In this document: piece by piece, positions 26,700 through 35,287 of the stretch
How positions within the stretch are numbered: the first letter of the stretch is position 1
How the letters are laid out: each line of letters starts with the position of its first letter
Assembly: GCA_964501905.1 (NCBI GenBank)
Contig: CAZCTW010000001.1
Coordinates: 186,001-250,000 of the forward strand
DNA length: 64,000 nucleotides
Origin: B69-G16 sp964501905
GTDB lineage: Archaea; Thermoproteota; Thermoprotei; Thermofilales; B69-G16
Direction: 5' to 3'
The notes under the pieces: generated by a model
Told to the model about the DNA's origin: nothing
What the model saw: the letters and a program-made list of their open reading frames with translations, nothing else
The model's database searches: none
Program-made: the position numbers and the translations under genes

Positions 26700-27397
26700 T
26701 CAAGATTACTGAGAAAGAATTAGTAAAGTTTATAGATCAGACGAATCTCAAACCTCAAGCAACTGAGGAAGAAATGAGAAAATTCCTTGAAGAGGCTAAG
26801 AAATACGATTTTTGTGGAGTAGCGATAATGCCAGCTTGGGCTCCACTGGCTTCAAAAATCCTTAAAGGAAGCGATGTAAAAATAGTAGTAGCTATAGGAT
26901 TTCCTCTTGGAACTATTCCGACAGAGCTGAAAGTCGAGGAGGTAAAGTGGGTTCTCGAAAACTCTTCAAATTGCGAAATAGACATGGTTATGAATATCCC
27001 GCTTCTTAAGTCAGGAAAATATGTTGCTGTTAGAAAGGATATCGAGGCTGTAGTGAAAGCAGCTGAGGGAGTGCCCGTAAAAGTAATAATAGAAGTACCT
27101 CTTCTCACGAAGGATGAAATCGTCATAGCAAGCTTAATTTCAGAACTCGCTGGAGCTCAATACGTCAAAACTTCGACAGGATTTAAAGGCTTTAAAGGAT
27201 GGAGGCCTACAACTGCGGAAGACGTCAGATTTATCAAAAGCGTAGTCGGCGATAAGATGAAAGTTAAAGCGGCAGGAGGAATAAGGACATTAAGCCAAGC
27301 ATTAGAGATAATTGAGGCAGGAGCGAGCAGGATAGGAACTAGCTCAGGTGTACAAATCGTCGAAGATTATAGAAGGCTTTCAAAACTATTCCCATAA
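26696..27397 (+). CDS. Deoxyribose-phosphate aldolase-like protein, paralog 2 (canonical)
   Basis: 233 residues with all DERA landmarks: EIDMVMNIPLLKSGKY (Asp), YVKTSTGF (Schiff-base Lys) and VKAAGGIRTL (proton-relay Lys). It would cleave 2-deoxyribose-5-phosphate, or a related phosphorylated sugar, to glyceraldehyde-3-phosphate and acetaldehyde. Translationally coupled to paralog 1, with which it may form a hetero-oligomer. Placement within the PTS island suggests it acts on the sugar phosphate the PTS delivers. Confidence 0.85.
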   Translation: MIKITEKELVKFIDQTNLKPQATEEEMRKFLEEAKKYDFCGVAIMPAWAPLASKILKGSDVKIVVAIGFPLGTIPTELKVEEVKWVLENSSNCEIDMVMNIPLLKSGKYVAVRKDIEAVVKAAEGVPVKVIIEVPLLTKDEIVIASLISELAGAQYVKTSTGFKGFKGWRPTTAEDVRFIKSVVGDKMKVKAAGGIRTLSQALEIIEAGASRIGTSSGVQIVEDYRRLSKLFP

Positions 27398-27447
27398 ACT
27401 TCTCACTACAAATTTTATTTATTTTATATTTCATAAGTTAGAAACCC

Positions 27448-27573
27448 ATGAGAGCCAGATGTATAGGATGCATTATAAATATCCGCTTAAAAGATATTGG
27501 GAAAATTACTGACAACGAAATTGAGCAGCAAAAATACGCGATTATGTTGTTAGAAAAATGTTACATTGGGTGA
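27448..27573 (+). pseudogene. N-terminal remnant of a DUF89/ARMT1-like protein
   Basis: 41-codon frame from ATG 27448 to TGA. It has the C-x-x-C start (ARCIGCIINI), then a helix TDNEIEQQKYAIMLLEK, as at the N-terminus of DUF89 metal-dependent phosphatases. The rest of the gene (about 250 residues) is missing. The match is short, so the family call is tentative. Confidence 0.4.
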
Positions 27574-27589
27574 TATTAGCAAATTCTTA

Positions 27590-28274
27590 TAGTATAGATT
27601 TCTACACTACAACTAGAATCTAGATTTCGTGACAACGCTGTATCAGCAGGGAAGATTAACAAAGGCCGATACTGGGGGGCTTGAGCTAAATCGCAATTAT
27701 GAAAGCTACCTTAAGATCTTTGAAAAGATAGTAAACAGAGAAGGATTGGAGATATATTAACTGAAGGTTGGATGAAGCTTAAACAAAATTTGGCATAGAT
27801 CCTTAAGAATACTGGTATGCTGGCATATGCAAAGGCGTCGATTTCATATATGATGCAAGGCCTTCCACATTCCACCCATTGATGATGTCATTCTTCACCA
27901 GACCTAGACCTCCCCATGGAGGTTCACATACTATTACCAATACGCTGGGCAGAACACTCGAAGAAATTAAGGAAAATACCAAGAAAATGGGAATACCTAA
28001 AGATGCCCTGGAGAGAATATTTACCCCTGCACCCCACTATGGCAGATTTAATGTCGGCAGATATGCTAAGTATATGGAGGACTGGATGAGAGTGAAAATC
28101 TCCGTTAGAGTATGCTCAATGTGCACAATGTTCGGATTAATAAACGGCGAAGATGTAGCAGAAGCTTACTCGGCGGCAACAGGTTATGAAGTAACGGCAA
28201 TTGGGTTCAACAACGCACGTAGTAGTGATCGGTGGAGGTATGGCCCATATAAAAAGAAATATCCGGATCCCTAA
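27590..28274 (+). pseudogene. Aldehyde ferredoxin oxidoreductase remnant (C-terminal part)
   Basis: Pieces of the C-terminal AOR domains survive. LYQQGRLTKADTGGLELN and YLKIFEKIVNREG (about 27640-27745) are typical AOR text. After a frame disruption, YWYAGICKGVDF (about 27808-27843) leads into the open frame 27879-28274, with MRVKISVRVCSMCTMFGLI and EDVAEAYSAATGYEVT, the conserved C-terminal block. An in-frame TAA lies just before YWYAG (about 27802-27804). The tungstopterin and Fe-S N-terminal domain is absent. A dead gene, on reading-frame evidence. Confidence 0.65.
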
Positions 28275-28297
28275 ATTATACAATATTCAATATCCTA

Positions 28298-28593
28298 GGG
28301 ACGTATGTTCTATCGAACGCCAATACTCTAGAGGATTTTGAAGGGAGAGATATCAAAATAATTGAGAAGGTAAATCAAGGTAATTATCTGAGAGTAATAA
28401 TAGTTGATGACAGAATTAGGGGGTACAAATCATAGGTAGGAATATCGAAGAAGAGAAGCTAGGATTACTTCTTAACGCTATAAGAAAACATGTAGAGGTT
28501 AGCGCGATAAAAACCGTATCGAGCAAGGGCAAAGCCCTCCAAAAAATTCGTCAACCAAATGTTCTACTTAATTATCTAGTCGACAACTTTTAA
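28298..28593 (+). pseudogene. Probable FAD-dependent oxidoreductase C-terminal remnant
   Basis: Two short frames separated by a TAG near 28435: the first contains NYLRVIIVDDRIRGY; the second, NIEEEKLGLLLNAIRKHVEVSAIK. This order (strand with D-D-x-I-x-G, then a helix with G-L-L-L-x-x-I-R) is seen near the C-terminus of pyridine nucleotide-disulfide oxidoreductases of the NADH oxidase/nitrite reductase type. There is no start codon and no FAD or NAD domain. It follows the AOR remnant, so both may come from one lost operon. Confidence 0.4.
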
Positions 28594-28785
28594 TTTAATC
28601 CCTATTGATCATTTTTCTATTAATATTCCCTTATTTTTAAACGGAATTAGCTAAGTCATTTGTTCTATGCCTTACTAGCATATTAAAAATAAGGGTTCTC
28701 ATCTAATTCTTAAACTCCTAGAATTAGTGCCCCAAATATGCAAGTAATAAAACTTTTATTCTCCTTTTATCTAAGGGAATCATGA

Positions 28786-29103
28786 GTGAAAAAAATGAGT
28801 GCCAGAAGGAAATTTGTTAAAATAATGACTGTTTGTGGCGCCGGGGTAGGCTCTAGCGTAATGCTAAGGGCTAATATACTCGATTTGTTGAGAAAATACG
28901 GTATTAAGGGAGACGTTATAACAGCCGATCCCGTGACTTGCAAAGGACAAAAAGCCGATATTATAATCACTCAAGAAATATTCGCGGCGACTATAAGGGG
29001 GACTACGGATGCGAGAATAATCCTTCTAAGAAATCTAGTCAGCATGAAGGAACTTGAAGAAAAGCTCATACCGGTCCTTAAAGAAATGGGGTACCTTGAG
29101 TAA
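28786..29103 (+). CDS. PTS EIIB component (lactose/ascorbate type)
   Basis: Intact EIIB of 105 residues. IMTVCGAGVGSSVMLRANI supplies the P-loop-like phosphate site with the active Cys. The rest alternates strand and helix (GDVITADPVTC, then DIIITQEIF, then ARIILLRNLVSM), as in IIB of the SgaB/lactose group. The start is GTG 28786 with AAGGGA 7 bases ahead; ATG 28795 is an alternative. It is the closest paralog of the frameshifted copy at 25548. The EIIC partner lies 1.2 kb downstream. Confidence 0.9.
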   Translation: MKKMSARRKFVKIMTVCGAGVGSSVMLRANILDLLRKYGIKGDVITADPVTCKGQKADIIITQEIFAATIRGTTDARIILLRNLVSMKELEEKLIPVLKEMGYLE

Positions 29104-29134
29104 ACGCTTAGCTAGTATGCCTTGAGTGTGCTGT

Positions 29135-30142
29135 CTACGGGTCATTAGCCTCCTTGAAGTAGGGGATTATTTTCTCTCCGAATATTTTTATGAGTTTCTC
29201 TGGCTCTGGACTTGAATTAAGAATAGATACGTGGTTAAATCCCATTTTTGTAAAATACTCTATAATACCGTAATACTCATCGGGGGACGTAACTACGTAA
29301 CGCCTAGACGCTATTTGCTTATCTCCTACTAGAGAGGCATATTCTTCTATTTCTCGGGGATCTCCAATGTCGTATTTAAACACGAACCTAAACATTGTAG
29401 ATGCCCAATACCTTATTCCTTGAAGTGCTTTTTGAAAATCTTCGTCAAATGAAGTAACTATGAGTACTATCCTAGCCATTTCTTCGGGATCTTTCCCCGC
29501 ATCTCTTGCCGCCTTATAGAACGTATTTAGAAGCTCATTTCCACGCTTTTTAGCCGTCGTAGCCGATACTACTATTCCATCTCCATACTTGCCTGCTAAG
29601 CTGGCGGCTTTAAAACCGCTGGCGGCAACGTAAATCGGTATTTTATACTCTTTCGGTTTAGTATAGAGATTGGCGTTTTTAAGAGTAAAGTATTTACCTC
29701 TAAAGTTTACAAATTCTCTCTCCCATAGAAGTCTGATAATCTTTAGAGCCTCCTCTAAACGCTCAATTCTCTCCCTAGGAGAGGGCCACTTATAGCCTAG
29801 AGGAACCTCGTTTATGGCTTCGCCCGCCCCAACTCCTAGGAAAATTCTTCCTGGATATAAATAGCCTAGAGTCGCGAAAGCCTGCGCTACTATAGCTGGA
29901 TGGTATCTAAGTATTGGAGAAGTAACCAACGTGCCTAGTTTAGCCCTCCTTGTCCTCTCAGCGGCTGCTGCAAGCCATACCCAGGCGAAAGCGCTATGAG
30001 CATTTGTATGAATCCAAGGATGGAAGTGATCTGAAGCTGAAATAGAGTCAAAGCCGTATTTCTCAGCCAATATAGCATGAGAGAGCCCTACATCGGGGGC
30101 AAACATCTCTAACGGGATATCATAGATAAAGGATACCTTCAT
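29135..30142 (-). CDS. LLM-class F420-dependent oxidoreductase
   Basis: Luciferase-like TIM barrel of 335 residues. ASDHFHPW (about residues 37-44) and GRIFLGVGAGEAINE (about 103-117) match the F420-dependent glucose-6-phosphate dehydrogenase/methylene-H4MPT reductase-like group; SPRERIERLEEALKIIRLLW is the following family signature. It probably uses F420 to oxidise an alcohol or sugar phosphate; the substrate is not defined. It is inserted in opposite orientation between the EIIB and EIIC genes. Confidence 0.85.
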   Translation of the reverse strand: MKVSFIYDIPLEMFAPDVGLSHAILAEKYGFDSISASDHFHPWIHTNAHSAFAWVWLAAAAERTRRAKLGTLVTSPILRYHPAIVAQAFATLGYLYPGRIFLGVGAGEAINEVPLGYKWPSPRERIERLEEALKIIRLLWEREFVNFRGKYFTLKNANLYTKPKEYKIPIYVAASGFKAASLAGKYGDGIVVSATTAKKRGNELLNTFYKAARDAGKDPEEMARIVLIVTSFDEDFQKALQGIRYWASTMFRFVFKYDIGDPREIEEYASLVGDKQIASRRYVVTSPDEYYGIIEYFTKMGFNHVSILNSSPEPEKLIKIFGEKIIPYFKEANDP

Positions 30143-30283
30143 TTAATCCCCGAAATAATATTTGTTTGCGAAATTTTAATACTTTAACCCTTACGAGTAA
30201 AGTATGAAAGTATAACTTAAAAGTTAAAGTTTCTTGTGCATACCCCCTTTCTTCATTAGGATATTAATATGTTAGGGAGAAAC

Positions 30284-30294
30284 CTTATATAAAC
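30284..30294 (+). promoter_or_regulatory. TATA box for the EIIC gene
   Basis: The sequence cTTATATAAAc lies 40-50 bases before ATG 30334. A start of transcription about 25 bases further on (about 30314) falls after the first in-frame ATG at 30301, so that ATG cannot be used and translation should begin at 30334. Confidence 0.6.
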
Positions 30295-30333
30295 TTAGCA
30301 ATGAAATTTCATTTAGAAAATAAAGGTGGTAAG

Positions 30334-31629
30334 ATGGAAATTACAGAGATAATTCTCTTTATAGCAAAAGATATCATAGGAAATCCAGGAATATTCTACG
30401 GTCTCCTTACTCTAATCGGCTTAATATTGCTAAAAAGACCTTATGACCAGGTAATATCCGGAACTGTGAAAACAATCGCTGGTTTCTATATTCTAGTGCT
30501 AGGCGCTGCCGAATTAATGAACGTAGTAGCTCCTATAGGCGAATGGACTAAAGCTATGCTAGGAGTTACGGGGGTTATCCCGCAAAACTGGTTGATCTTT
30601 GGAAAAGCCATGACTGACTATCCGACAGAAGTGGCCCTAGCGACTTTGCTAGGTTTCGTGATAAACTTGATTCTAGCTTACATTACGCCGCTTAAGGCTG
30701 TATACGTAACTGGGCACATCATGATGATATGGGCATCTTACTTCGTCGGAGTTCCCGCCGCTTACAACTTCAGCCGAACCGAGATAGTGTTACTAGCTGG
30801 CATTGCGTGCGGGATATACTACTGGCTTCATACATGGATATGTTACCAGTTCATGAAAGACAACGATAGATTAACGGACGAATGGTCCCTAGGCATAGGC
30901 GAGGCACTCGGCATAGCTACAACCTCGTGGTTAAGCAAGAAGATAGGTAAGAGAGAAGTTAGTACTGAGGAATTGCCGTTCCCTGAGTCACTCGCATGGC
31001 TTAGAGACCCGATGTTATCGGTAGCTGTATTTACTACGTTTATATATCTAATAATAGGCCTAGCCGCTGGTCCTGAGGCTGTAGCGAAGTTCTCCGGCGG
31101 AGCCAACTGGCTAGTTTGGCTATTGCTTCAAGGAATACATTTCGGCGCTGCACTAGCTGCCCTACTGTACGGTGTAAGAATGCTATTAGCAGAACTAGTC
31201 CCCGCTTTTAAGGGCATCTCTGAAAAATTAATACCGGGCGCCGTACCTGGACTCGACTATCCAACCATGTTCCCCTTCGCCCCGACAGCCGTATTCATAG
31301 GCTTTGTAGCCAACTTACTCGGAGGTATACTGGCTACAATAGTGATGGTCGTCTTCCACTTCCCGGTTATCGTGTTGCCTGCCATATGGATGAACTTTTG
31401 GACTGGCGCCATACTAGGAGTTTTCGCCAACGCCTGGGGCGGACTGAGAGCGACTATCATTGTGCCGTTTATCTGGGGCTTTATAGCTCCATTCTTCTGG
31501 GGAATAGCCTATCCGGTATCAGGAATATTCATTGGTGTAGGCACGCAAGATTATACTGACTACGCGGCTATAGGGCCTATATACGGGTACTTCATAAAGT
31601 ATCTAGCTGAAGCCCTCGGGAGGGCCTAA
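30334..31629 (+). CDS. PTS EIIC permease, ascorbate (UlaA/SgaT) family
   Basis: Membrane permease of 431 residues with about 11 transmembrane segments. Family text is present: NPGIFYGLLTLIGLILLKR near the N-terminus, IAGFYILVLGA, DYPTEVALATLLGFVINLILA and VYVTGHIMMIWAS, all typical of the UlaA/SgaT family that carries L-ascorbate or related sugar acids. The start ATG 30334 has GGTGG 4 bases ahead, and a TATA box at 30284 supports it. No other EIIC is seen, so all EIIB copies presumably serve this one or relatives outside the window. Substrate unknown. Confidence 0.92.
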   Translation: MEITEIILFIAKDIIGNPGIFYGLLTLIGLILLKRPYDQVISGTVKTIAGFYILVLGAAELMNVVAPIGEWTKAMLGVTGVIPQNWLIFGKAMTDYPTEVALATLLGFVINLILAYITPLKAVYVTGHIMMIWASYFVGVPAAYNFSRTEIVLLAGIACGIYYWLHTWICYQFMKDNDRLTDEWSLGIGEALGIATTSWLSKKIGKREVSTEELPFPESLAWLRDPMLSVAVFTTFIYLIIGLAAGPEAVAKFSGGANWLVWLLLQGIHFGAALAALLYGVRMLLAELVPAFKGISEKLIPGAVPGLDYPTMFPFAPTAVFIGFVANLLGGILATIVMVVFHFPVIVLPAIWMNFWTGAILGVFANAWGGLRATIIVPFIWGFIAPFFWGIAYPVSGIFIGVGTQDYTDYAAIGPIYGYFIKYLAEALGRA

Positions 31630-31644
31630 AATACTCCTTTTTTA

Positions 31645-32361
31645 TTAAGCTTTACTCTTAAGTATGAAGTTCAGAATTTTTAGCTCCGCTCTCCTTAGAT
31701 GTTCGCTCACCGTGGTTTTTGAAATGTTCATAAGCTTGGATATTTCATCTAACTTTATTCTGCGGGGCCAATCGTAGTATCCATATCTATATGCGAGATC
31801 TAGAATCTCTAGCTGTTTAGGTGTTAATATAGAGTTTAAATCTACCGAAACGATGTTTTTCTCTAGATAGGAGATTGCTTGTTCAAAAGAGAGTCTCTCC
31901 TTGTTTATTACCTGCCCGTGCTCTTCTAACATTTTACTAAGCATATTTAGCTCGCTCCTTTCAGGAACTACAGCTATAAATTTACGGAGACCCTTTGACA
32001 TTATGTAGGGCGTTAAAACTAGTATTTTCTTAGACATTATTTTATCGTAAAAGTCGCAGAAATTCTTGATCAGTATTAGCGAGCAACACCTCGCCTTCTT
32101 CTCCAGTATCTTTATGTCCTTTACTTGAGGCATGCTCTCCAAAACATCTATAAATTCTCTGTACTGCGAATGTTCTTTATAACCACATTTTAATAGGGTA
32201 TAAGCGAAGCCATTCTTCTTATACACCCCAAATATTAAAGCGAGAACTCCAGACTGTGCCGTAGCCTCAGAGAGCACGCTTCTATAGGGTTTCATGGATA
32301 TTCTTAAAATTATAGGTTGTCCTGATCTGGCATTAAATGGTACAGTCACAAAGTTCACCAA
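31645..32361 (-). CDS. Bat-type helix-turn-helix regulator
   Basis: 238 residues. The C-terminus (about 180-236) is the HTH_10 bacterio-opsin-activator domain: LTPKQLEILDLAYRYGYYDWPRR, then KLDEISKLMNISKTTVSEHLRRAE. The N-terminal 170 residues look like a small-molecule-sensing alpha/beta domain. It sits tail to tail with the EIIC gene, inside the PTS island, and is the obvious candidate for its local regulator (inference). Confidence 0.85.
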   Translation of the reverse strand: MVNFVTVPFNARSGQPIILRISMKPYRSVLSEATAQSGVLALIFGVYKKNGFAYTLLKCGYKEHSQYREFIDVLESMPQVKDIKILEKKARCCSLILIKNFCDFYDKIMSKKILVLTPYIMSKGLRKFIAVVPERSELNMLSKMLEEHGQVINKERLSFEQAISYLEKNIVSVDLNSILTPKQLEILDLAYRYGYYDWPRRIKLDEISKLMNISKTTVSEHLRRAELKILNFILKSKA

Positions 32362-32387
32362 TATAAAATATACATGTGAAAATATAT

Positions 32388-32654
32388 TTATCCCTCTTCT
32401 TCTCCAAACTTATCTAGCAAATTGGAGAGTTCCAGTATAGCGTTTTTATCAGAGTCGCCTCCTTGGATTACCATTTCATCTCCGTAGTCGGCTCTGAGCG
32501 CGGAAACTTCCAATGCTCTCCTCGCATTTATCGATTGCTCGTTTTCCGTGCTTATTACCGTGATATTAAATTTAAATTTCTTAACCGTTTGGACAAATAA
32601 GGGTCTCGCATATAACCCTACCATATTGAAAACCTTTACTTTTACCGAGAACGT
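32388..32654 (-). pseudogene. Degenerate second copy of HPr
   Basis: Aligned with the intact HPr, this copy has the same length (89 codons counted from the old start) and the same AAGGTG ribosome site, but the start ATG has become ACG (32652-32654). Active His15 is Tyr (GLYARP), Ser46 is Arg (NARRALEV), two alanines are missing after ARP, and two residues are inserted later. It cannot carry phosphate. The frame has no stop codon, so decay is recent or a shorter product (ATG 32624) is made. Confidence 0.8.
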
Positions 32655-32738
32655 GTCTGTTGCACCTTGAGATATTTCTAGCGAGTCACGTTTTAACGTG
32701 ATACCTAATGTATTAGGATCAATTAATATTTAGCCTTG

Positions 32739-33755
32739 ATGAAAAGAAATTTCGATAATATGCTTAAGCTAACTATAGCTTCGGGCACCTTTGGCAAATA
32801 CGCTCCAGAGGTCATAGAAATTCTGTCTAGATACTTTACCGAAATCAAAAGAGTAAGATTGAGTAACGATATGAGCGACGAGGAGATAGCCGAAAAACTG
32901 GAAAACGCTGATGTTGTTATAATTGGCGGATTGGGCAGAATTTCTAAAGGAGTTATAGAGCGTACGCCAGCGCTTAAGTTGGTCGCTAAACATGGTATAG
33001 GCGTCGATAACATAGATGTAGACGCGGCAACTCGACGCGGAATACCAGTTATTTACTGTAGGCATACGATGGAGGAAAGATCTGTAGCTGAACATACCAT
33101 AGCGTTAATCCTATCGGCTATTAGGTGGATTCCTAAAGGCGATAAACTAGTAAAGCAAAATAAGTGGATAGAACGTTCAAGCTTAATAGGAATTGAACTC
33201 TATGGGAAAACTCTCGGAATTATAGGCTTAGGTGCTATAGGTAGGATAGTAGCTAAAATAGCTAGCAGAGGTTTCGACATGCGCGTTATCGCCTACGATC
33301 CCTACGTCCCAGATGAAATCTTCCAGGAGCTAGGAATTAAAAGAGTCGATTTGGAAACTTTATTAAAGACTTCCGATGTAATAACGCTACATATCCCCCT
33401 AACCAACGAAACTAGAGGGTTACTTAATAGAGAAAGGCTTTCTCTCGTTAAAGAGGGGGCTGTAATAGTGAATACTTCGAGAGGCGCTGTTATAGATGAG
33501 AGCGCTTTAGCGGAGAAAATCAAAGAAGGCAGGATTAAATTCGCCGCACTCGACGTTATGACACATGAGCCTCCGAAACCGGATAACCCCTTACTCGAAC
33601 TCGATAACGTAGTCATAACTCCTCATATAGCTGCCTATACTTTTGAGGCTTTAAACAGGATGGATACCGCGCTCACCGAGGATATTATAAGCTTTCTTAA
33701 GGGGGAAAAGCCTAAACGCGTAGTAAATCCCGAAGTATTCAGGGTGAAAACTTGA
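32739..33755 (+). CDS. D-2-hydroxyacid dehydrogenase (phosphoglycerate dehydrogenase-like)
   Basis: NAD-dependent dehydrogenase of about 338 residues. NAD site GIIGLGAIGRIVAKIA (about residues 154-169). Catalytic set: Arg in VNTSRGAVIDESAL (about 245), Glu in THEPPKPDNP, and His in ITPHIAAYTFEAL (about 297). Its length lacks the ACT regulatory domain of SerA, so 3-phosphoglycerate is only one of several possible substrates. It is followed by the cyclase gene with a 4-bp overlap; a control region like that of the EIIB gene precedes it. Confidence 0.85.
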   Translation: MKRNFDNMLKLTIASGTFGKYAPEVIEILSRYFTEIKRVRLSNDMSDEEIAEKLENADVVIIGGLGRISKGVIERTPALKLVAKHGIGVDNIDVDAATRRGIPVIYCRHTMEERSVAEHTIALILSAIRWIPKGDKLVKQNKWIERSSLIGIELYGKTLGIIGLGAIGRIVAKIASRGFDMRVIAYDPYVPDEIFQELGIKRVDLETLLKTSDVITLHIPLTNETRGLLNRERLSLVKEGAVIVNTSRGAVIDESALAEKIKEGRIKFAALDVMTHEPPKPDNPLLELDNVVITPHIAAYTFEALNRMDTALTEDIISFLKGEKPKRVVNPEVFRVKT

Positions 33756-34372
33756 AAATTATAGATATAAGCGAATATATCGAAGAGGGCAGACGCTACT
33801 ACCCCACACTGCCTCCCGTCAAAATCGAATGGTTACGGCATTACGATAAAGGCCACGACCACGAGGTCTCCTATTTATCGATGCCGGTTCACGCGGCGAC
33901 TCATATAGACGCCCCCCTCCACTTTATCCCTAGCGGAGCTTCTATCGACAAAATTCCATTAACGAAGTTTATAGGCATCGCCCAAGTGGTATTTGTAAAG
34001 GAAAAAGTGATTGATTGCAAAGTATTGAAGACTCTTAAGATTAGAGAAGATATAGTCTTGTTTAAGATGAAGGAGTGGGAAAACCCTCAAGACTACCCAT
34101 ACTTCAGAGAAGATGCTGCTGAGTATCTTGTAAGGAAAAAAGTTAAACTCGTGGGGGTTGAAAGCCCCAGCGTAGATAGGTTTGGCGATAAGAAATATCC
34201 GGTTCATAAAATCTTACTGAGTGCCGGAGTTTTAATTATTGAAGGGTTAAAATTAAAGCATGTAAAATGCGGTAGGTATTTCTTTCTCTGTCTTCCTTTA
34301 AAAATTAAAGGTATTGAAGGAGCTCCATGCAGAGCAATACTGATAGATTTGGGTGAAGTCTTAAATAAATAA
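33752..34372 (+). CDS. Cyclase family protein (kynurenine formamidase-like)
   Basis: 206-residue metal-dependent hydrolase of the cyclase (PF04199) family. The motif HAATHIDAPLHF (about residues 47-58) is the H-x-G-T-H-x-D-x-P-x-H signature with Ala for Gly; a conserved His also appears in YPVHKILLSAGV. Members open amide or lactone-like bonds. It overlaps the dehydrogenase gene by 4 bp (same operon) and precedes the DapA-like gene by 28 bp, suggesting one pathway on a sugar acid or lactone (inference). Confidence 0.82.
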   Translation: MKIIDISEYIEEGRRYYPTLPPVKIEWLRHYDKGHDHEVSYLSMPVHAATHIDAPLHFIPSGASIDKIPLTKFIGIAQVVFVKEKVIDCKVLKTLKIREDIVLFKMKEWENPQDYPYFREDAAEYLVRKKVKLVGVESPSVDRFGDKKYPVHKILLSAGVLIIEGLKLKHVKCGRYFFLCLPLKIKGIEGAPCRAILIDLGEVLNK

Positions 34373-34400
34373 TTGTGTATAAACAGTCAGTGGTGATTAT

Positions 34401-35285
34401 ATGACTGAAAAACTTTATGGATTAATTCCACCTCTAATTACTCCTTTCACTAAAGACGGGGAAATCTACGAAGAAGCCGTGCAGCGCATATTGGAATTTA
34501 TAAGCGATTATATACACGGCTTATTCCTCTGTGGAAGCTATGGCTCAGGCCCCCTGATGACGATCGAGCAGAGGAAAAAGATGGTAGAAATTACCATGAA
34601 TAGCTTGCCTAGAGATTTGAAAATCATCGTTCATGTGGGCTCTACTGACACTTATACATCGGTAACATTGGCAAAACACGCTGAAGACTTGGGAGTAGAT
34701 GCTATAGCGAGCGTCCCGCCCTATTATTATAAACATAGAGATAACGCTGTAAAGGAACACTTTAGACGGCTCTTAAATGCGGTCGATATACCCGTTTACG
34801 TATATAATAATCCTAAAACAGTTGGCTACGCGATTCAACCATTGCTTTTACATGAACTTGAGAATATGGGAGTTAAGGGGGTTAAAGATAGCAGCTTCGA
34901 CATACTCAATTTCATGAATTATAAGAGAGCATGTAGCGAAGATTTCGATATAGTTGTTGGAACAGAGGCTCTCATGTTGCCCTCCTATATAATGGGCGCG
35001 AGAGCATTTATACCGGGCTTAGCCAATTACTTTCCGGAAATTGTCAGAGAACTTTTCGATACCTGCGAAAAGGGAGATTGGAGCAAAGCCCGCGAACTTC
35101 AGTATAAAGTGTTAACTATTAGGGATATAGCCCATAGCGCTGGGTCGTCTATAGCTGGAGTACACGTGATATTAAAACTCAGAGGCATCGATGCGGGCTA
35201 TCCCAAACTGCCATTCACATTGCCTGACGAATATAAAATTAAAGAAATAGAAAGAAAATTATCCGAGTTAGGAATAGAATTATAA
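34401..35285 (+). CDS. DapA/NanA-family aldolase (2-keto-3-deoxy sugar acid type)
   Basis: TIM-barrel lyase of 294 residues. Landmarks: GLIPPLITPFTKDGEIYE at the N-terminus, FLCGSYGSGPLMTIEQRK (about residues 46-63), VYVYNNPKTVGYAI with the active Tyr region, and MGVKGVKDSSFD with the Schiff-base Lys near residue 162. The motif GSYGSGPLM departs from the GTTGE of true dihydrodipicolinate synthases, which favours keto-deoxy-acid aldolase activity. It lies in the operon with the dehydrogenase and cyclase genes. Confidence 0.85.
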   Translation: MTEKLYGLIPPLITPFTKDGEIYEEAVQRILEFISDYIHGLFLCGSYGSGPLMTIEQRKKMVEITMNSLPRDLKIIVHVGSTDTYTSVTLAKHAEDLGVDAIASVPPYYYKHRDNAVKEHFRRLLNAVDIPVYVYNNPKTVGYAIQPLLLHELENMGVKGVKDSSFDILNFMNYKRACSEDFDIVVGTEALMLPSYIMGARAFIPGLANYFPEIVRELFDTCEKGDWSKARELQYKVLTIRDIAHSAGSSIAGVHVILKLRGIDAGYPKLPFTLPDEYKIKEIERKLSELGIEL

Positions 35286-35287
35286 TT

